A DNA stretch of 64,000 bases from positions 2,418,001-2,482,000 of the forward strand of contig JAQFVV010000031.1 in the NCBI GenBank assembly GCA_028023455.1, written 5' to 3'. Origin of the DNA: Epiperipatus broadwayi (lineage: Eukaryota; Onychophora; Udeonychophora; Euonychophora; Peripatidae). Each line of letters opens with the position of its first letter. Within the stretch, counting starts at the first letter, position 1. The notes beneath the pieces are model-generated. The model had not been told where the DNA came from. It saw only the letters and a list, made by a program, of their open reading frames with translations, and made no database searches. The position numbers and the translations under genes were made by a program. Shown piece by piece: positions 1 to 12,439 of this stretch.

Positions 1-539
1 GGCTGACTACAAGTTATTGTATTTAGTATTATTTTTTTACTATGATTCTAAAAAACAAAAAATACATAAAAACTACAAATGATTGTAATTAAAAGAAATT
101 TAATATAAATAATAAATGGATGAGCTGGTCAAAGAAAGTATAGCAAAGGTATGTTACAAACATGGGTTTTTCAAGGTGATGAGCAGAATTCCTTAATAGT
201 CTGCATTATGGCCATAATGCATCTTCATCTTTATGCAGTCATCCCAATATAAATTCTGCAAAATAGGAATCAATGTGTTGTTTCAAAGGTCCCTTGTGTT
301 TTTTGTTTCTTCTGTCATTGGAAAATCCAAAATTTTAATCCTGATTTCCACAAAAAAACAACAACACGTAATGTAAAAGCTCAAAAATAATATTGCACTG
401 AAGGTAATAAAGCACTGATAACTAATGACAAACAATGTTCACAACATGTGTAGAGATATTATATATGTAAAAAAATAATTATTTTTATCCCTCCATCTCA
501 TATACGGTTCATATCTAGGTCTTTTATTTTTTCTTGTGA
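1..539. other. AT-rich non-coding DNA, nothing recognised
   Basis: No reading frame, RNA gene or repeat could be recognised. The sequence is AT-rich with short A and T runs. The boundary with the decayed retrotransposon that follows is soft. Confidence 0.4.
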
Positions 540-2300
540 TTCAGTTTAAAATGGAACTTCATTTATTACAATGTTTTTTAGAAATATGTCTAGATTAGCT
601 CTATTTCAGTCTCTTAATTATTTGAATGATGAAACTGACAAGTTTGTTGTCTCATCCAAATATTTTATTACTTCCAACATTTTGCATATTTCCATACTTT
701 ATTGAATGGTCTGAAGTCTATATTGCTTTTCTATTAAAAATCCAAGTTTTAGATCTATAACTGAGAACTGGTAAAACACATCTATTAAAAATCTTCCTTT
801 TGAAACTCATAAACACATTTCCTTTTAATATTATTTTTACTAAAAGGACTTCAGTTAATTTTAATTATGTGATTAATTTCATCCATTTTATTTCCATCTG
901 TATTAATATTTGAATATGTGGACTTCTAATTCATGTTTAACATTACTTTAGTTTTTATTAGTATTTATCTTTAGTCCTATTTTTACTCATAATTCTTGTA
1001 ATATTTTCTCATTCTTTGAAGCATTATTTTTAAAACAACAACATCATATGATAAATATAAACGTTTTAAATAATTTTCCTATATTTTTATTTCCTTAGCT
1101 TTTCATTTTAATCCATATTTTGGAGATATCAGTTATGTATCTATATGAATATTAATCCTCTTAATGCCACTGCATTTTGATAATTATTTTTCAGAATATG
1201 TCATATTTTGATAATACATTTTGAAAGTTCAAAGCCTTAATCTTTATGAAATGATTATAAAAACCATGTGATTTTTATAACTTTCTCTTAATACTTGTTT
1301 GTGATCAAACATGCTTTAAAATGATTGTAAAATGCAATTTGTTCTTTAATTTGGTTTGAGATCAAACCTGTAGGGAGTTGTAATGATCTTGGTAAAGATT
1401 TTGTATAGATTTAAAAGAAAACTATAGTTTCTAATATCTTTTTATCACTTTTTAAAATATTAATATTACTACTGCATTGTTTACTCATTCGGTACATTTT
1501 TATCATTTACACATTTGGTATATAATTTTGATAACAACTTTTCAAATTTCTTTACCTGCTTTTTTTTAAAGGTATCAATAATTTCACCATTTCTCAAAGT
1601 TTTTTCTTCTTCATAGATTTTTCTTCTTCATAGATTTAACTGCACACCTGATCTCTTCATTTTTAGCAATTCAGAAAATATAATAATTGTACCATTTTTT
1701 TTATTTTTTGCTGATGTTCTTTATTACTATATAATTCATTCTGGAATTTTTCTATACATTTCTTGATATCAACTCTATTTTTAGTAGTAATTCCATCTTC
1801 TTATAGTCGAAATACCCCCCCCCCCCCAAGAAGATGTTTTATGCTGTTGAATTTTTATTATATTCTTGTCTTATTAATTCTTTTTACCACTTTACAGAAT
1901 TCCTAATATTCAAATCTTCTTACTGGATGATTTAAAAATATTTTCATATTCATCTTTTTTATTCATATATTTTCTGGTCTCAGTTGAAAATTTGTTGATT
2001 AATGACTGCTTTTTAGTATTAGTTATTTTTGTTGCAGTTATTAATGGAATATCATATATTTTCTTATTTTTACATCTTCAACAATTGCCAATATTTTATA
2101 ACAATTAGAAACTTCTAATTTAAATTATTTGGAGTAGTGCAGAAAGTTGGGAATGTCAACTTTTAATGCTATCTTTTGTTAATAGGTCTAGGCTTGCATT
2201 AATACTATCTTATATTTCGCTAATAGATCACTTTTTATGTTGAATATGTTAAGAACATTGGAATCTTGAAATACATATTTAAAACAAAATACAATTTAAT
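540..2300 (-). mobile_element. Decayed non-LTR retrotransposon, minus strand (copy L1)
   Basis: On the minus strand this stretch aligns by eye with the other non-LTR copies in the window. The 540-900 part matches the 3' coding region of the plus copy at 32900-33180 in reverse complement, including the TGGATGGAAATATAATG-like segment. The 1500-1700 part matches the copy near 26040-26170, and 2240-2300 matches the segment near 26780 that follows the endonuclease. No open frame survives: stops and indels are everywhere. A 13-C run at 1815-1827 lies inside it. The family encodes an APE-like endonuclease and a reverse transcriptase that copies its RNA at the nicked target. The 5' end appears truncated near 2300. 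The assignment rests on similarity to better copies, not on an intact domain. Confidence 0.7.
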
Positions 2301-2655
2301 AATATTAAGAATCGCAATGACAAGAAGTATAGAATGGTTATTAGAAATTTGACTGTTCAGACTTTTTGTATATATACTGAAAATATATTTATTTAAGGAA
2401 ATACACTGCATGACCAATCATATTTTTTTATTATTTGTTTTAGAATATCATAATGACGTCCATGATATCAAAAAAGAATCTTTCTAAAGCTTTAATAATA
2501 TTTTTTTGAGTTCTTCAAGATTTTTTAAGAGTAGGTGAGTGTTATATTTTTGCAAAAATTGCATACAAGTTAGTGCACTCCAGAAATAAGAGACTTTATC
2601 TTATTGGAGAAGGTAATTAATTGTTGCAGTTATCACAAAACTATAAAAAGAATAG
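2301..2655. other. AT-rich non-coding DNA
   Basis: Nothing recognisable. It may hold a further decayed stretch of the preceding element, but I could not align it with the better copies. Confidence 0.35.
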
Positions 2656-3205
2656 TTAACAAGTACATCAGGCCATTTGAGTGCTCCTTTAGTTGACTTT
2701 CCTGTTCAATTCTGATAGGAGAGATATAGTGTCAGTGCATCAGCTAATGTCCAGTGCCTAGTGGAAATGTAGTTCACAGCTATAGCTGAATAGGCTCACA
2801 GAGATTGGGAGACTGTATCCTGAGTAAACCATCCAGATAGCAGCCAATGAAGAGCTGAGTTTCCAGTGGTTTATAAGTAGAGTTACTGGTGGTCTGTTGC
2901 AGAGATGGAAGCTGTAAGAAGCTTAAGGTCAATCACAGTGCTATACTACAAAGTGTTCATGTGCAGCTAAACTGAATTGGGTCCAAAGAGTACATAACAG
3001 ACCCCATTGTGAACCATTTTTGTAGCAGCCAGTTTGAAAGTTCATCGAGGGAATTGAACATTAGTGAACTGTAGAGATAGTCTTATTGCAGACTATTCGC
3101 TATTCTGATTATTTAAAATTGTGTGTTTTTTTTTACGTATATATTCATTTTCTGGCCACCCAGTCATAGTTGCCAACACAGCAGTGAGGTAACTCCCAAG
3201 TTTTT
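2656..3205. other. Unclassified GC-richer island, possible solo repeat
   Basis: Base composition is clearly less AT-rich than the flanks and CA/TG-rich, as in old methylated repeats. No reading frame longer than about 60 codons and no recognised domain is present. It could be a solo LTR, an old SINE composite or a host regulatory segment. I cannot tell which from one copy. Confidence 0.3.
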
Positions 3206-6200
3206 TGAGAAGTGATTTTCATAAAAATAATAAATATTGATATTTGTTTAACATAATCAAATTATGAAAAAAATTTGAAAGCTTATTTGAAATTGAAAGA
3301 TATACAAGACAAATTTAATCTCATCAAGCATATTAATCTTCCATCTGAAATAGCAATAGATAAGATCAATAAATAAAATAAATAACATCAGGATCCATAG
3401 ATTTATGATATTCATGCCCTTTTAACCTCATTAAATCTAGAATCTTAAGATTTGAGGGAAAAGAAACTTTATAAAAAATTATCAACAACTGTTTAAATTA
3501 TATGTTTTAATAAAGAAATAAAAATTATGAAAAAAAATTAAACCATAATAACCATATGATTAGTTGCTTGAAATATTATGTGACCTTTAAGTACTCAAAT
3601 ACCAGATTGAGAAATTTGAACACTCGAAGGAATAAGCTTCAATTTTGCTATTTTACTATGGTACTTAATCGACCAAACTGATAACTTGTTTTAAATTTAA
3701 CTTATCTAAGAATTGATTCAAGAATGTTTAGTTTTTATAGCTACACTAAAATTATAACATTAGGTATGTTAAATGAGAAAGAAATGTGCAATTCTACATA
3801 AATACCTTTGGTAAAAGAAAGTGAAAAAAATCAAGCTAAATGCAAATAAATTACTCAAAATAGAAAATTGGGTAAACATAAAACTGAATATAGCTAAAGT
3901 AAACAAGATAAGAAAAAACAAAAATTCAGATTACAAAAAACTCCAAACAAATTAAATTCTCTAAAAACAGATATTTACTAGAGTATGCAATGTAAGAGTT
4001 TTGAGATTTGAAAGAACATCCAACTAAGGAAGTTAATTAATACAATTAATTAATTTTATAAAAAATATAACCAAGTTAATTAATTATGCATAATAAAGTT
4101 TTAAGAAGATACAGAAATATAAATGGAGAAAGAATTTTATTAAAGATTCTATTGAATACATCTACAACTATTGGGTAAAATCTGTCAAATGATTGATGAT
4201 CAAAAATTAAAACTCTCATTTTGTTCCCACATATAAGGTTTAAATAAAGATAAAATTAAAATTGTTATGTAGCATTAAATAAGGAGTTGAATCAATTTGC
4301 ATTCATTTAGATTTTTATACAAGAAAGAGAATTGAAGAGAGATGATGAAGAAGGTATCCCAAGGCTAGAAATATTTATTCTATGTTTTTTGATGGATATG
4401 ATAATAGCCACCAACAAATGATGAGCTGAAAATATCAGTGCTTTCTATTTATTATCTTTTAATTTATTAATAAAAAATAGTTTTTATTTATTGTTGTATT
4501 TTACTTAAGTTTTTTAATTTCTAAACAAATAGAGAAATTTATATTGTTTGGAATATATATAAAATAGAAATTGCTTTTTGCCAAACAATCATACGAGAAA
4601 TCTAAATTCAATATGAAAAATTGTCATAATTATTATATATAAATGAATATAAATATGACAGATATTTTAAATATAAGAAATAAGTTTAAACGAAGCTTGA
4701 TTGACAGAGATGCATTGTTGTTAAAAGTTCTGTTGTAGAAACAGTGCAATACACACTCAGGGACGAAAAAAAGTTTAAAATTTGATTCTAATTACTGTAC
4801 TTGAAAATGACATTCGAAATATCAAATTGATATTCAATTTTGAATAAAACGATACAATTTAAAATAAGAGTTTTATTTTATTAATACAAATTCATATTGA
4901 TCTTAATAGCTTCGTTAGAATTCAAAGCAATATTTGTCAATCCCTTGTAGCGATTGAATATAGTGCAACGTTAGAGTGATGTACTTAAGAATTAACAAAA
5001 ACAAATTGATTGCACGAATGTCACGTGAGTTTCCGATGAACTAAATCTATTATTGTCATTATTAATGTTTGAATGTAACTAGTCATTATAAAACACTTTT
5101 CGTGATCCTGGACGGGATAATAATATATTGTAATCACTTATTTATTATAATATATTCTCTCTCTCTCTCTCTCTCTTTTTTAAAAAATTATCTTTCCAAC
5201 TGTTTTACTTATATATCTTTATATTTACATTTCTAGTTTTCCATTATATTTACATTTTATTTTCTAACGGACAAAACGATTAAAATATATCAGTAGGTTC
5301 GAAGCTATAAACATTTATCAATAAATATGTTTTCTAGGTATTTTAAGTGGTGGCCCCTGAAAGTATTTCTTAAAGAAGAAAAATTACAAAAGAAAATTAA
5401 ATATTCGAAATGACAAGAAAACATATCTTATAAAAATATAAAATATTATAAAGAAGGCTATAAACTTACTAATATATAATTACAAATAATTGGGAGTTTT
5501 AGACGGAAAAAACTTGGAAAGCCATCGGTGAGATTAAACAGATAGCAGAAATCAAACGTATGGAAAAATTTTTGTAGTCACATGTTCCATAATCAATTGA
5601 AAGATAAATGAAATAATAATAATATTTCCATCATTCTACTTTTTATATTTGTATTTTACTTATCTCTTTATTTTTGCTTTGGTACTTTGTATCTACATAT
5701 TATTGTTTCTTACAAAATTTTCATCATCTTTATCACTTATTTTTCAAAGCCTGTTTATTTTGTGCATATAAAAGAAATAAAATAGTTCTATGAAGCAAAC
5801 ACCTAACTTTTTTTTATTTTTATTAGTGTTGAATTAAACATTAAACTACCAATCTAATATTTGGTGATAACTAAGTTTTTTGTCCAGGTAGTTGGAAGAT
5901 ATGATTAGGCAAATGCAATGATCATGCACTAGTATTTAGCTGTCAATCAATGGTAATTTGCTGATGCTTGACATTCTCTAAATGGAACTTATTGTATTAA
6001 CTTAATTTGGAAAAGTATACAATAAACTTTACTGAACTTTTAAAGACATATACATTTTTCTTATGATTTTTTTTATAAAATTTATCTAGTCAGGACTAGA
6101 TATTCATTAACTAACTCATAGTTTATGTTAACCTAGTTATTTATAGGCTGGCTGTCTAAAAAGGTTTTGAGTTTGATATTTCAAGCTACACATTTTTAAA

Positions 6201-6749
6201 AATATTTTATCGAGAATTTGCATTTCTTGTCATGGGCATAAGACTTTTATATTTTATATATTTTAATCAACAATGTATGTAATAGATTTCAACTTTTTTT
6301 ATACTTGTGGTAAACTACTGGAAATTTAGTAAATAATATATATATATATCGTATGATTTGTAGTAAATAGTATATATATCGGATGACTTGTTTTAACCTT
6401 GTATTACAGTTTGTAATATAGGAAGCATACTAATAGTTCTAACAAGCTCTTATTGATAAGTGTCACAAGAGAAAACATTTAAAATCTCTATATAGAATTA
6501 TCTCTATCCTCAGACTGATTGGTTTGAGTTTTTGGCTCACCTCAGTAAGAATCTAGGACTATCAGATACTAGATTTAAAATACCAGCTCAAAAGCCAGCA
6601 CTTATCTAATACATAACTATTAAGTAGAAAATCTGAAATTTTCAGACACATAGATGTCTTTAAATCCAGCTATCTAACTTAAATAGCTATATAGGTTTGA
6701 AAACATTTCAGCCTCACCATATATTAATAGCCTCAGCAATATAACATTA

Positions 6750-6750
<1 letters not shown>
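3206..6750. other. AT-rich non-coding DNA with a CT microsatellite
   Basis: No gene recognised. A pure CT dinucleotide run lies near 5156-5176. Short tracts of TA repeats lie near 6335-6350. The 3240-4440 part is A-rich on the plus strand and could be the remains of an old coding element, but no frame stays open and I recognise no motif. Confidence 0.45.

Positions 6751-6804
<54 letters not shown>
6751..6804. repeat. TA dinucleotide microsatellite
   Basis: About 25 uninterrupted TA units. It abuts the B-box end of the minus-strand short element that follows. In the related copies at 12.1 and 36.6 kb a TA run abuts the hammerhead-like end instead. Confidence 0.95.
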
Positions 6805-6809
<5 letters not shown>

Positions 6810-6950
6810 GGGCATTTGAACACAGACTTTCAAGCCCCCTTTAGCTATCCACTCTATCTCATATCACCGACAAACATGACCACACATATGTGGATAAGAT
6901 AAACGATCACCAGTATACATATTCTGTGCTGAACCAGCACTCATCATATT
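6805..6950 (-). mobile_element. Short B-box/hammerhead-like element, left half of an inverted pair
   Basis: Read on the minus strand this is a short non-coding repeat of about 145 bp. It begins with a hammerhead-like segment: TGATGA (6941-6946, first C of the box changed to A) followed by the perfect hairpin GTGCTG-GTT-CAGCAC (6926-6940), then AGAATATGTATA where a better copy has GAAATACGTATA. It ends with GTGTTCAAATGCC (about 6809-6822), resembling the pol III B box GTTCAAATCC. Its partner is on the plus strand at 7041-7205, hammerhead ends facing each other. The likely type is a SINE-like, pol III-derived repeat. I see no convincing A box and no protein. Confidence 0.65.
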
Positions 6951-6969
6951 TTCAATGCTATGGATGACT

Positions 6970-7018
6970 GAAGATTTGGAGGATGGAGTAGGTTGAAGTC
7001 TGTCCATTAAACTTTGAA
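6970..7018 (+). repeat. Direct repeat, copy 1 (second copy 7407-7455)
   Basis: The segment GGATGGAGTAGGTTGAAG followed by TCTGTCCATTAAACTTTGAA recurs at 7407-7455 as GGGTGGAGTAGATTAAAG with CCTGTCCATTAAACTTTGAA. The two copies flank the plus-strand half of the short element, which suggests a local duplication. Confidence 0.8.
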
Positions 7019-7040
7019 CATTTGCTATCTTAATATAAAC

Positions 7041-7205
7041 TGAGATGATGATCTGGACGAACTAGTGAGTGCTAGTTTACCATGAAATAGATATATTGGT
7101 GATCATTTATCTTTTTGACATGTGTGTGTTCATGTATATTAGTGGTATAAGATAGAGTGGATACCTGAAGAGTGCTTGAAAGTCTGTGTTCAAATCCTTG
7201 ATAAT
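7041..7205 (+). mobile_element. Short B-box/hammerhead-like element, right half of an inverted pair
   Basis: Plus-strand partner of 6805-6950. The hammerhead-like box is degenerate (CTAGTGA at 7062-7068, against CTGATGA in the copy at 12203). A GAAATAGATATA segment follows, then the shared stretch ending in GTTCAAATCC at 7188-7197, the B-box-like end. The conserved middle (GGTGATCATTTATC and ATAAGATAGAGTGG) matches the copies at 12.2 and 36.6 kb. Non-coding. Confidence 0.65.
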
Positions 7206-7439
7206 TACAATTAAACTTCAGTTATATGAAGTATAACCATATTTCGAAATTACAAATTCTGCCTGCATTTTGTTTATCCCTCTTCTGTATATTTAAATGA
7301 ACAAGGTCCTATACACAAGATGTCAGAGTGACTTAAAGTTAACATGGACATGACAATAATATTGGCATCAGCATGGGATTTGGGCATTTCATTATCAGAT
7401 TTTCAATGAAGAGTTGGAGGGTGGAGTAGATTAAAGCCT

Positions 7440-7600
7440 GTCCATTAAACTTTGAAGCTAAGCAGTGATTATATATATATGTTAAAACGAAGATTTGCAT
7501 GGGTATAAACTGACGTTTCGACTTGGTCAATATATATATATATATATTGTGACCATCTGAATGGGCACAAGGAATTGACATACTTAGCATCTGCATTGAA
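7440..7600. repeat. TA-rich repeat with half hammerhead-like end
   Basis: Two TA runs flank a unique segment. On the minus strand it reads GACCAAGTC-GAAACGTC-AGTTTATACC (about 7502-7528), which looks like the 3' half of a Penelope-type hammerhead (GAAA box, palindromic ACGT, GTC). The CTGATGA half is missing, replaced by the TA run at 7529-7547. Confidence 0.4.
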
Positions 7601-10245
7601 TGGTTATATTATATTAAAAAAAAATGAAATAGCCTTAGAATTTAAAATTTATTTTTTGCTGGAAATTGTTTAAAGCTTAGATATGGATTGCTTATGCAGT
7701 TGATAGACCACTCTATAAGTATTCATTATTATTATTGTGGTTAGTGAAGTATTTAATGCCAAAGAGAGGGGTTGTTATTATAGGAATTGGAATATTTGGG
7801 CAGGAAAATGCAAAGTTATTTTATGTTAGTGTAATAATTGGTTGAATGGTTTCAAAATTCTTTATTCATTAATACTTATCCTTTTGTTAACAATTAATAG
7901 CCACTTCAATTATATTTAGTTAGGACAGTTTAAAATTTAGGTTGCAGTTCATGTGCATGCATATATGTCTGTATTATGTTTCATTTCATTTTCATCTTTT
8001 AATAACAGCAAACAATAGTACATTCACAATAAAAACATTTAAATTACAGTAATTATCTTAAATAATTTAACAAATATATATTTCTTTCCAATGATTAATA
8101 GATAGTTGAATCAATAAATTATTTTATAAATTAAATAAATTATTAACCATTTTGTTAACAGTTAATTATTCATGTCTTTCAAGTTTGTAAAAGCTATTTA
8201 TTTTATTATTATTATTATTATTTTTTTTTTGTCTTCATTTAGTTCTAAAAATCAAAGTGATTTTTTTTTTTTTTAGAAAATATTTTTCTTGAATATGTAA
8301 TTAGCTGAGATAGAACAGAAATGTGGGAGTAACCTTGTGATGGGAAATGACCTTTTTTTGCTAAAGAGAGCTATTTAACAAAGATCTCCAGTAAAAATTT
8401 GCTTATTATGTAATACAATTGTAGCCAGTAAACAGTGGCTCATTATTGTAAAATTAAAACCATTGCTGAAGTCAAATTGATTTTAAAAAAGACTTGGGAG
8501 TAAAACTTTGAAAGGATCTTAAGAAATTTATTATGGGAAAAGTTAACTAAGATGCAATTTTTAATTTTAAAAAGGTACATAGTTTACTTTGCTCTCCTTG
8601 ATTTAAACATTTTGAATTAACCTCTTCATAACTATTGCTTTCTTTTAAAAATGTATGTTGATAATGTCCAGTCTCCATTACTTCATTTAATTGTCATTTT
8701 AAATAAGAATAAATTGCATGAATATTATTGTTGTATCACTAATCAACGTCTGTCTTTTAATATATCTGGAAAACACATGCAGAACTATTCTACAGAATAT
8801 ATTTTAATTTTTCACTATTTTCCGTGTTATGTTTTTGTGAGGATAAAACATAAAATTAAGGATATACATATTTTGATAAATCATGCCATGTTTAAATACA
8901 TCATAGAGAGATGACAGTATTTATTTGTCTGATATTTCTGGAAATAATATGTATTTTAAATGAAGGAAATAAAATGTGAGTTACTTCAAATTAAGTATTT
9001 GCTTAAATCGAATGGAAGGATAGAAATGTGGGTAATTTTTGTTCTCTTTGATAAAGATGGAATATAAAAGAAAGTATTATTAATTGTGGAATTACTAAGG
9101 AATCATGGTATCTTAATTGACAATATTTAAGAATAAACCATATGTATAATAGACTATAAAGTGTCAAATGCTATTCAAGAAACTACTAAGAATAATTGCG
9201 TATTTAATGTAGAACTACAACGGAGAATGTCTTATATTTTCAGTATAATAAAAGAGAAATTAATTGCTTATGTGTGATTTGGTACCTCAAATAGATATGC
9301 TATGAACATTGGAGGTGCTGGGTCAGATTTAAGTTATGATTATATTTTTTTAGTTGTTCTGCAGAAGTTTATTTTAATTTTAATTCAGTTTGGAATGTGT
9401 CCCATATTGTTTCATAAGCCTGGAGCAGAGCTTTGCAAGTGAACTTTTATTTTAAGTTACAAAACAAATAACTTTTGTTTCTTTTTTTTTTTTTTATTGC
9501 TTGTCATTATCAATGTATCTTATAGATAGATAGGCTTACTTATTATTATGTTTTATTTATAATTTGAGTTATTTTGACCTTCTAGACCATCTCCAAAGTG
9601 TATCCAAATGAGGAATACGCTGGTAAAAATTGATTTTGTACAAATATGTCCTATTGTTCTTTTACGAAGGTAAAAGAAAGAAATATTTTTTTAAATATAT
9701 TATTAGAGAAGTTTATATTTATTTTGTATACTTTATTATCTCAAAGTGAGAATTTTTTTTTTTTTTTAAATCAAGGAACATATAATAGAAATAGTTTGCA
9801 AGATAAAGTTCGTTCGTAATAATTATAACCATTAAATTTTAAAAGTAACCTAAAGTTTATTCTGAATTAAAAGTTATACCTTAATGCAATATTTAATTAC
9901 CATGTTGCCTGCATAGTGTGTAATTTAGAGTTAATTTTATATATACTTTTATTCGTGGGTGTGTGTCTGTTTTGCACAATTATGACATTTGTTTGATAAA
10001 GTTCAGTTTGTGAATATTTTATGTATAAATTTCAGATGCTGTTGTATTCTACTGAGTTGAATGGATTAGTATGTTATCTGTAGCTATTTATCTGCCAGCA
10101 TGTATTTATAATGTTCGATATTTAGAAAAGCTTTGAGAATGGAAAGAAATCTGATTGCGTTATGATGTTTGTAGGGATAAAAGATTTTGCTTATTTAGTA
10201 TATGTTTTTCCATGAGTAGAGCCCAGTTTATCTTATATGTGTATA
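7601..10245. other. AT-rich non-coding DNA
   Basis: No gene or element recognised. Homopolymer T tracts occur near 8220, 8265, 9485 and 9750. An 87-codon open frame at 8651-8914 has no recognisable motif and the composition of random AT-rich sequence. Confidence 0.45.
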
Positions 10246-10470
10246 ATTAAATGATATTTTTTGAAGTTAAGTGACATTTTCTTAGAGCCCTGGTGATGAG
10301 GAAGAAGTCTCCACCAATAGTGTATTTAGAAGTAGATGAGTTATTGTTGAAGTATGATTAAATGATGTTTAGGAAGTTATGCGATGTTTTTCTTATATTC
10401 TTGGTGGTGAGGAAAAGGTTCCTCACCAACAGTGTATTTAGAATCAGATGAATTATTGTAGAAGTGTTCA
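10246..10470. repeat. Imperfect tandem duplication, about 111-bp unit
   Basis: Unit 1 (10246-10356) and unit 2 (10357-10470) share ATTAAATGAT at the start, GGTGATGAGGAA against GGTGGTGAGGAA in the middle, and CACCAATAGTGTATTTAGAA against CACCAACAGTGTATTTAGAA near the end. No coding capacity is evident. Confidence 0.85.
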
Positions 10471-10755
10471 GTAAGAGTTTATCTGCTCCTCATGTAGATT
10501 TCCCTTATAATGTATAGTCTGTATAATCATGAAATATAGCTCTGTGTTAATTAATATGTGGCCAGATAAATTGTTAAATTAATTCTTGATGTAACATTAG
10601 TGTCTTATTTTATTGATGAATTACGACATTGTCCAAAATAAAATAATTGTATGATATTTTTTTAATGAATGGAGAGTTTGTAGAAAAGATTATTTTCTAT
10701 TATTGTTGCTTGACACATGCACACACACGTGTAATATAAATAATATCGCATATAT

Positions 10756-10896
10756 AAAGTAGAGAGTTATTGAAATTAAAAAAAGAAATAAATATTTTGA
10801 AATACATTACATTCATTTAAATAGAAGTATAAAGTTATTGAGATTAAAACGGGAAATAAATATTTTAAAATACAGTGTATTTATTTAAATAAAGAT
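10756..10896. repeat. Imperfect tandem duplication, about 68-bp unit
   Basis: Two adjacent copies contain AGTTATTGAAATTAAAA or AGTTATTGAGATTAAAA, GAAATAAATATTTTGAAATA or GAAATAAATATTTTAAAATA, and TTCATTTAAATA or TTTATTTAAATA. Confidence 0.8.
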
Positions 10897-12120
10897 TATA
10901 AGTCATCAAATCATCAGAATGAACATGATTTTGTTGCTATGCATGAAAGGTATACGTAATTGAAAGTAATTATTTAGTCAATTAGAGAAAGTTGCTTTGT
11001 AGAGAGCCAAATATAATTAATTTGATTTATTTTTATTAATCAATAGTAATATCCTCTCAAAAGTATTTTTTTTGTGCTAATAATATAACATGTTGTTTAT
11101 TTGGTGTCATGTAGATAAAACATGTAGGCAAAGCATGTGTTCGAAGTCAGAATATTTAAGTTTTGTTATTAATTTGCTTTGATAATAGGGATAAACCCAA
11201 ACTGATGCTCAAAGTTTATTTGATAATTTAAAAATCTGTAGGACAAGTAGTTCAATTGTAAATATCATGTTAAACCAAATTTATTTTAGTGTAATAAATG
11301 ATTTATTTTATTTATTTAAAATCTTAAAACTGTATCTTGAGTTATTCTTGTGTACATTTGTGTTTTCCATTTCCACATCTTCACATTTCACACATCTATT
11401 ATAAAATAGATATATCGTTTTGTAACTATAATATCAAATTTGCTGGTGTCTGACAATATTATCTCTTAATCCACACCTTATAAGGAACATTTACCATTGG
11501 ATAAAAGTATTAGAAAGGTTGCCGAGTTAGTATATTTGTTAGATGATGATATGAGATTAAAATAACCTATTTCTGTCATTTAAAAATATTTTAGTCAATT
11601 TGCTTCATTACATTTTATCATACTTTAGAATTATAATTTATGGGCCAATGTATTTTATTTAATTCAACTGTGTTTGTTAAATTCCCTGAGATCTTATTGT
11701 TTATTTCTTGATTGGCATTAAAGATGTTTAGATTATAATATGCCAAGTCATAGAATTGTTCAGGAATATAATTATAGCAAGCTGATATATGTTGTATTTG
11801 GATGAAGGAAGAAATTAAGTTGAAAGTATATTTTAATAGACTGTACCAAATAAACATTATGATTCTTTATCATACGATTAATTAACAAAGGAATTTACAT
11901 TATATTAAATGTTTTGTGATATTTCTTCTTTTATTCATTTATCATCATATATCTTATGAACTGCCTATAGCCTCCCACTGAGTTGAGCTGAACATAAACT
12001 TAAATATAGAGTCTCAGTAATAATTTTGTATTATGTATCTTATTCTATTGTTCTATTCATTAATAGAACTGGCGCCTGGGAATTTCACTCATGTAATGTA
12101 TATGAGTGGTGTTGGGAGTG
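10897..12120. other. AT-rich non-coding DNA
   Basis: No gene or element recognised. A 79-codon minus-strand frame at 11618-11857 shows no motif. Confidence 0.45.
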
Positions 12121-12125
12121 TAGGT

Positions 12126-12126
<1 letters not shown>

Positions 12127-12183
<57 letters not shown>
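12127..12183. repeat. TA dinucleotide microsatellite
   Basis: Uninterrupted TA run directly before the hammerhead-like end of the short element at 12186. Smaller TA runs follow near 12228-12242 and 12401-12418. Confidence 0.95.
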
Positions 12184-12185
<2 letters not shown>

Positions 12186-12375
12186 GAAATGATATAGAAT
12201 AACTGATGAGTGCTGGTTCAGCACAAAATATATATATATATATTGATGATCATTTATCTTTTTCACATGTATGTGGTCATATGTATCAGTGGTATGAGAT
12301 AAAGTGAATAGCTGAAGGGAGTTTGAAAATGAATGTTTAAATTCCCTATAATTGCAATTAAACTTCAAGTATATC
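12186..12375 (+). mobile_element. Short B-box/hammerhead-like element, plus strand
   Basis: Best-preserved 5' core of this family. CTGATGA (12203-12209) is followed by the perfect stem-loop GTGCTG-GTT-CAGCAC (12210-12224) and AAAATATATATA. The GAAA box reads AAAA, a single G-to-A change explained by CpG decay, because another copy (36562-36567, minus) has CACGAAA. The shared middle follows (GATGATCATTTATC, ATGTGGTCATATGTATCAG, GGTATGAGATAAAGTGAATAGC), ending in a decayed B-box-like GTTTAAATTCCC near 12335. Unlike the copies at 6.8 and 36.5 kb, no clear inverted partner remains on the left of the TA run. Confidence 0.65.
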
Positions 12376-12439
12376 TAGTATGCCAATATTTCAAATATTA
12401 TATATATATATATATATTGTGATGATCGCACATACTGCG

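Noticed and set aside
8651-8914. 87-codon plus-strand frame
   Set aside because: No recognisable domain and AT-rich random-type composition. Frames of this length are expected by chance in 64 kb.
12060-12368. 102-codon minus-strand frame with Tyr-Ile repeats
   Set aside because: Created by the TA microsatellite and the antisense of the short hammerhead/B-box element.
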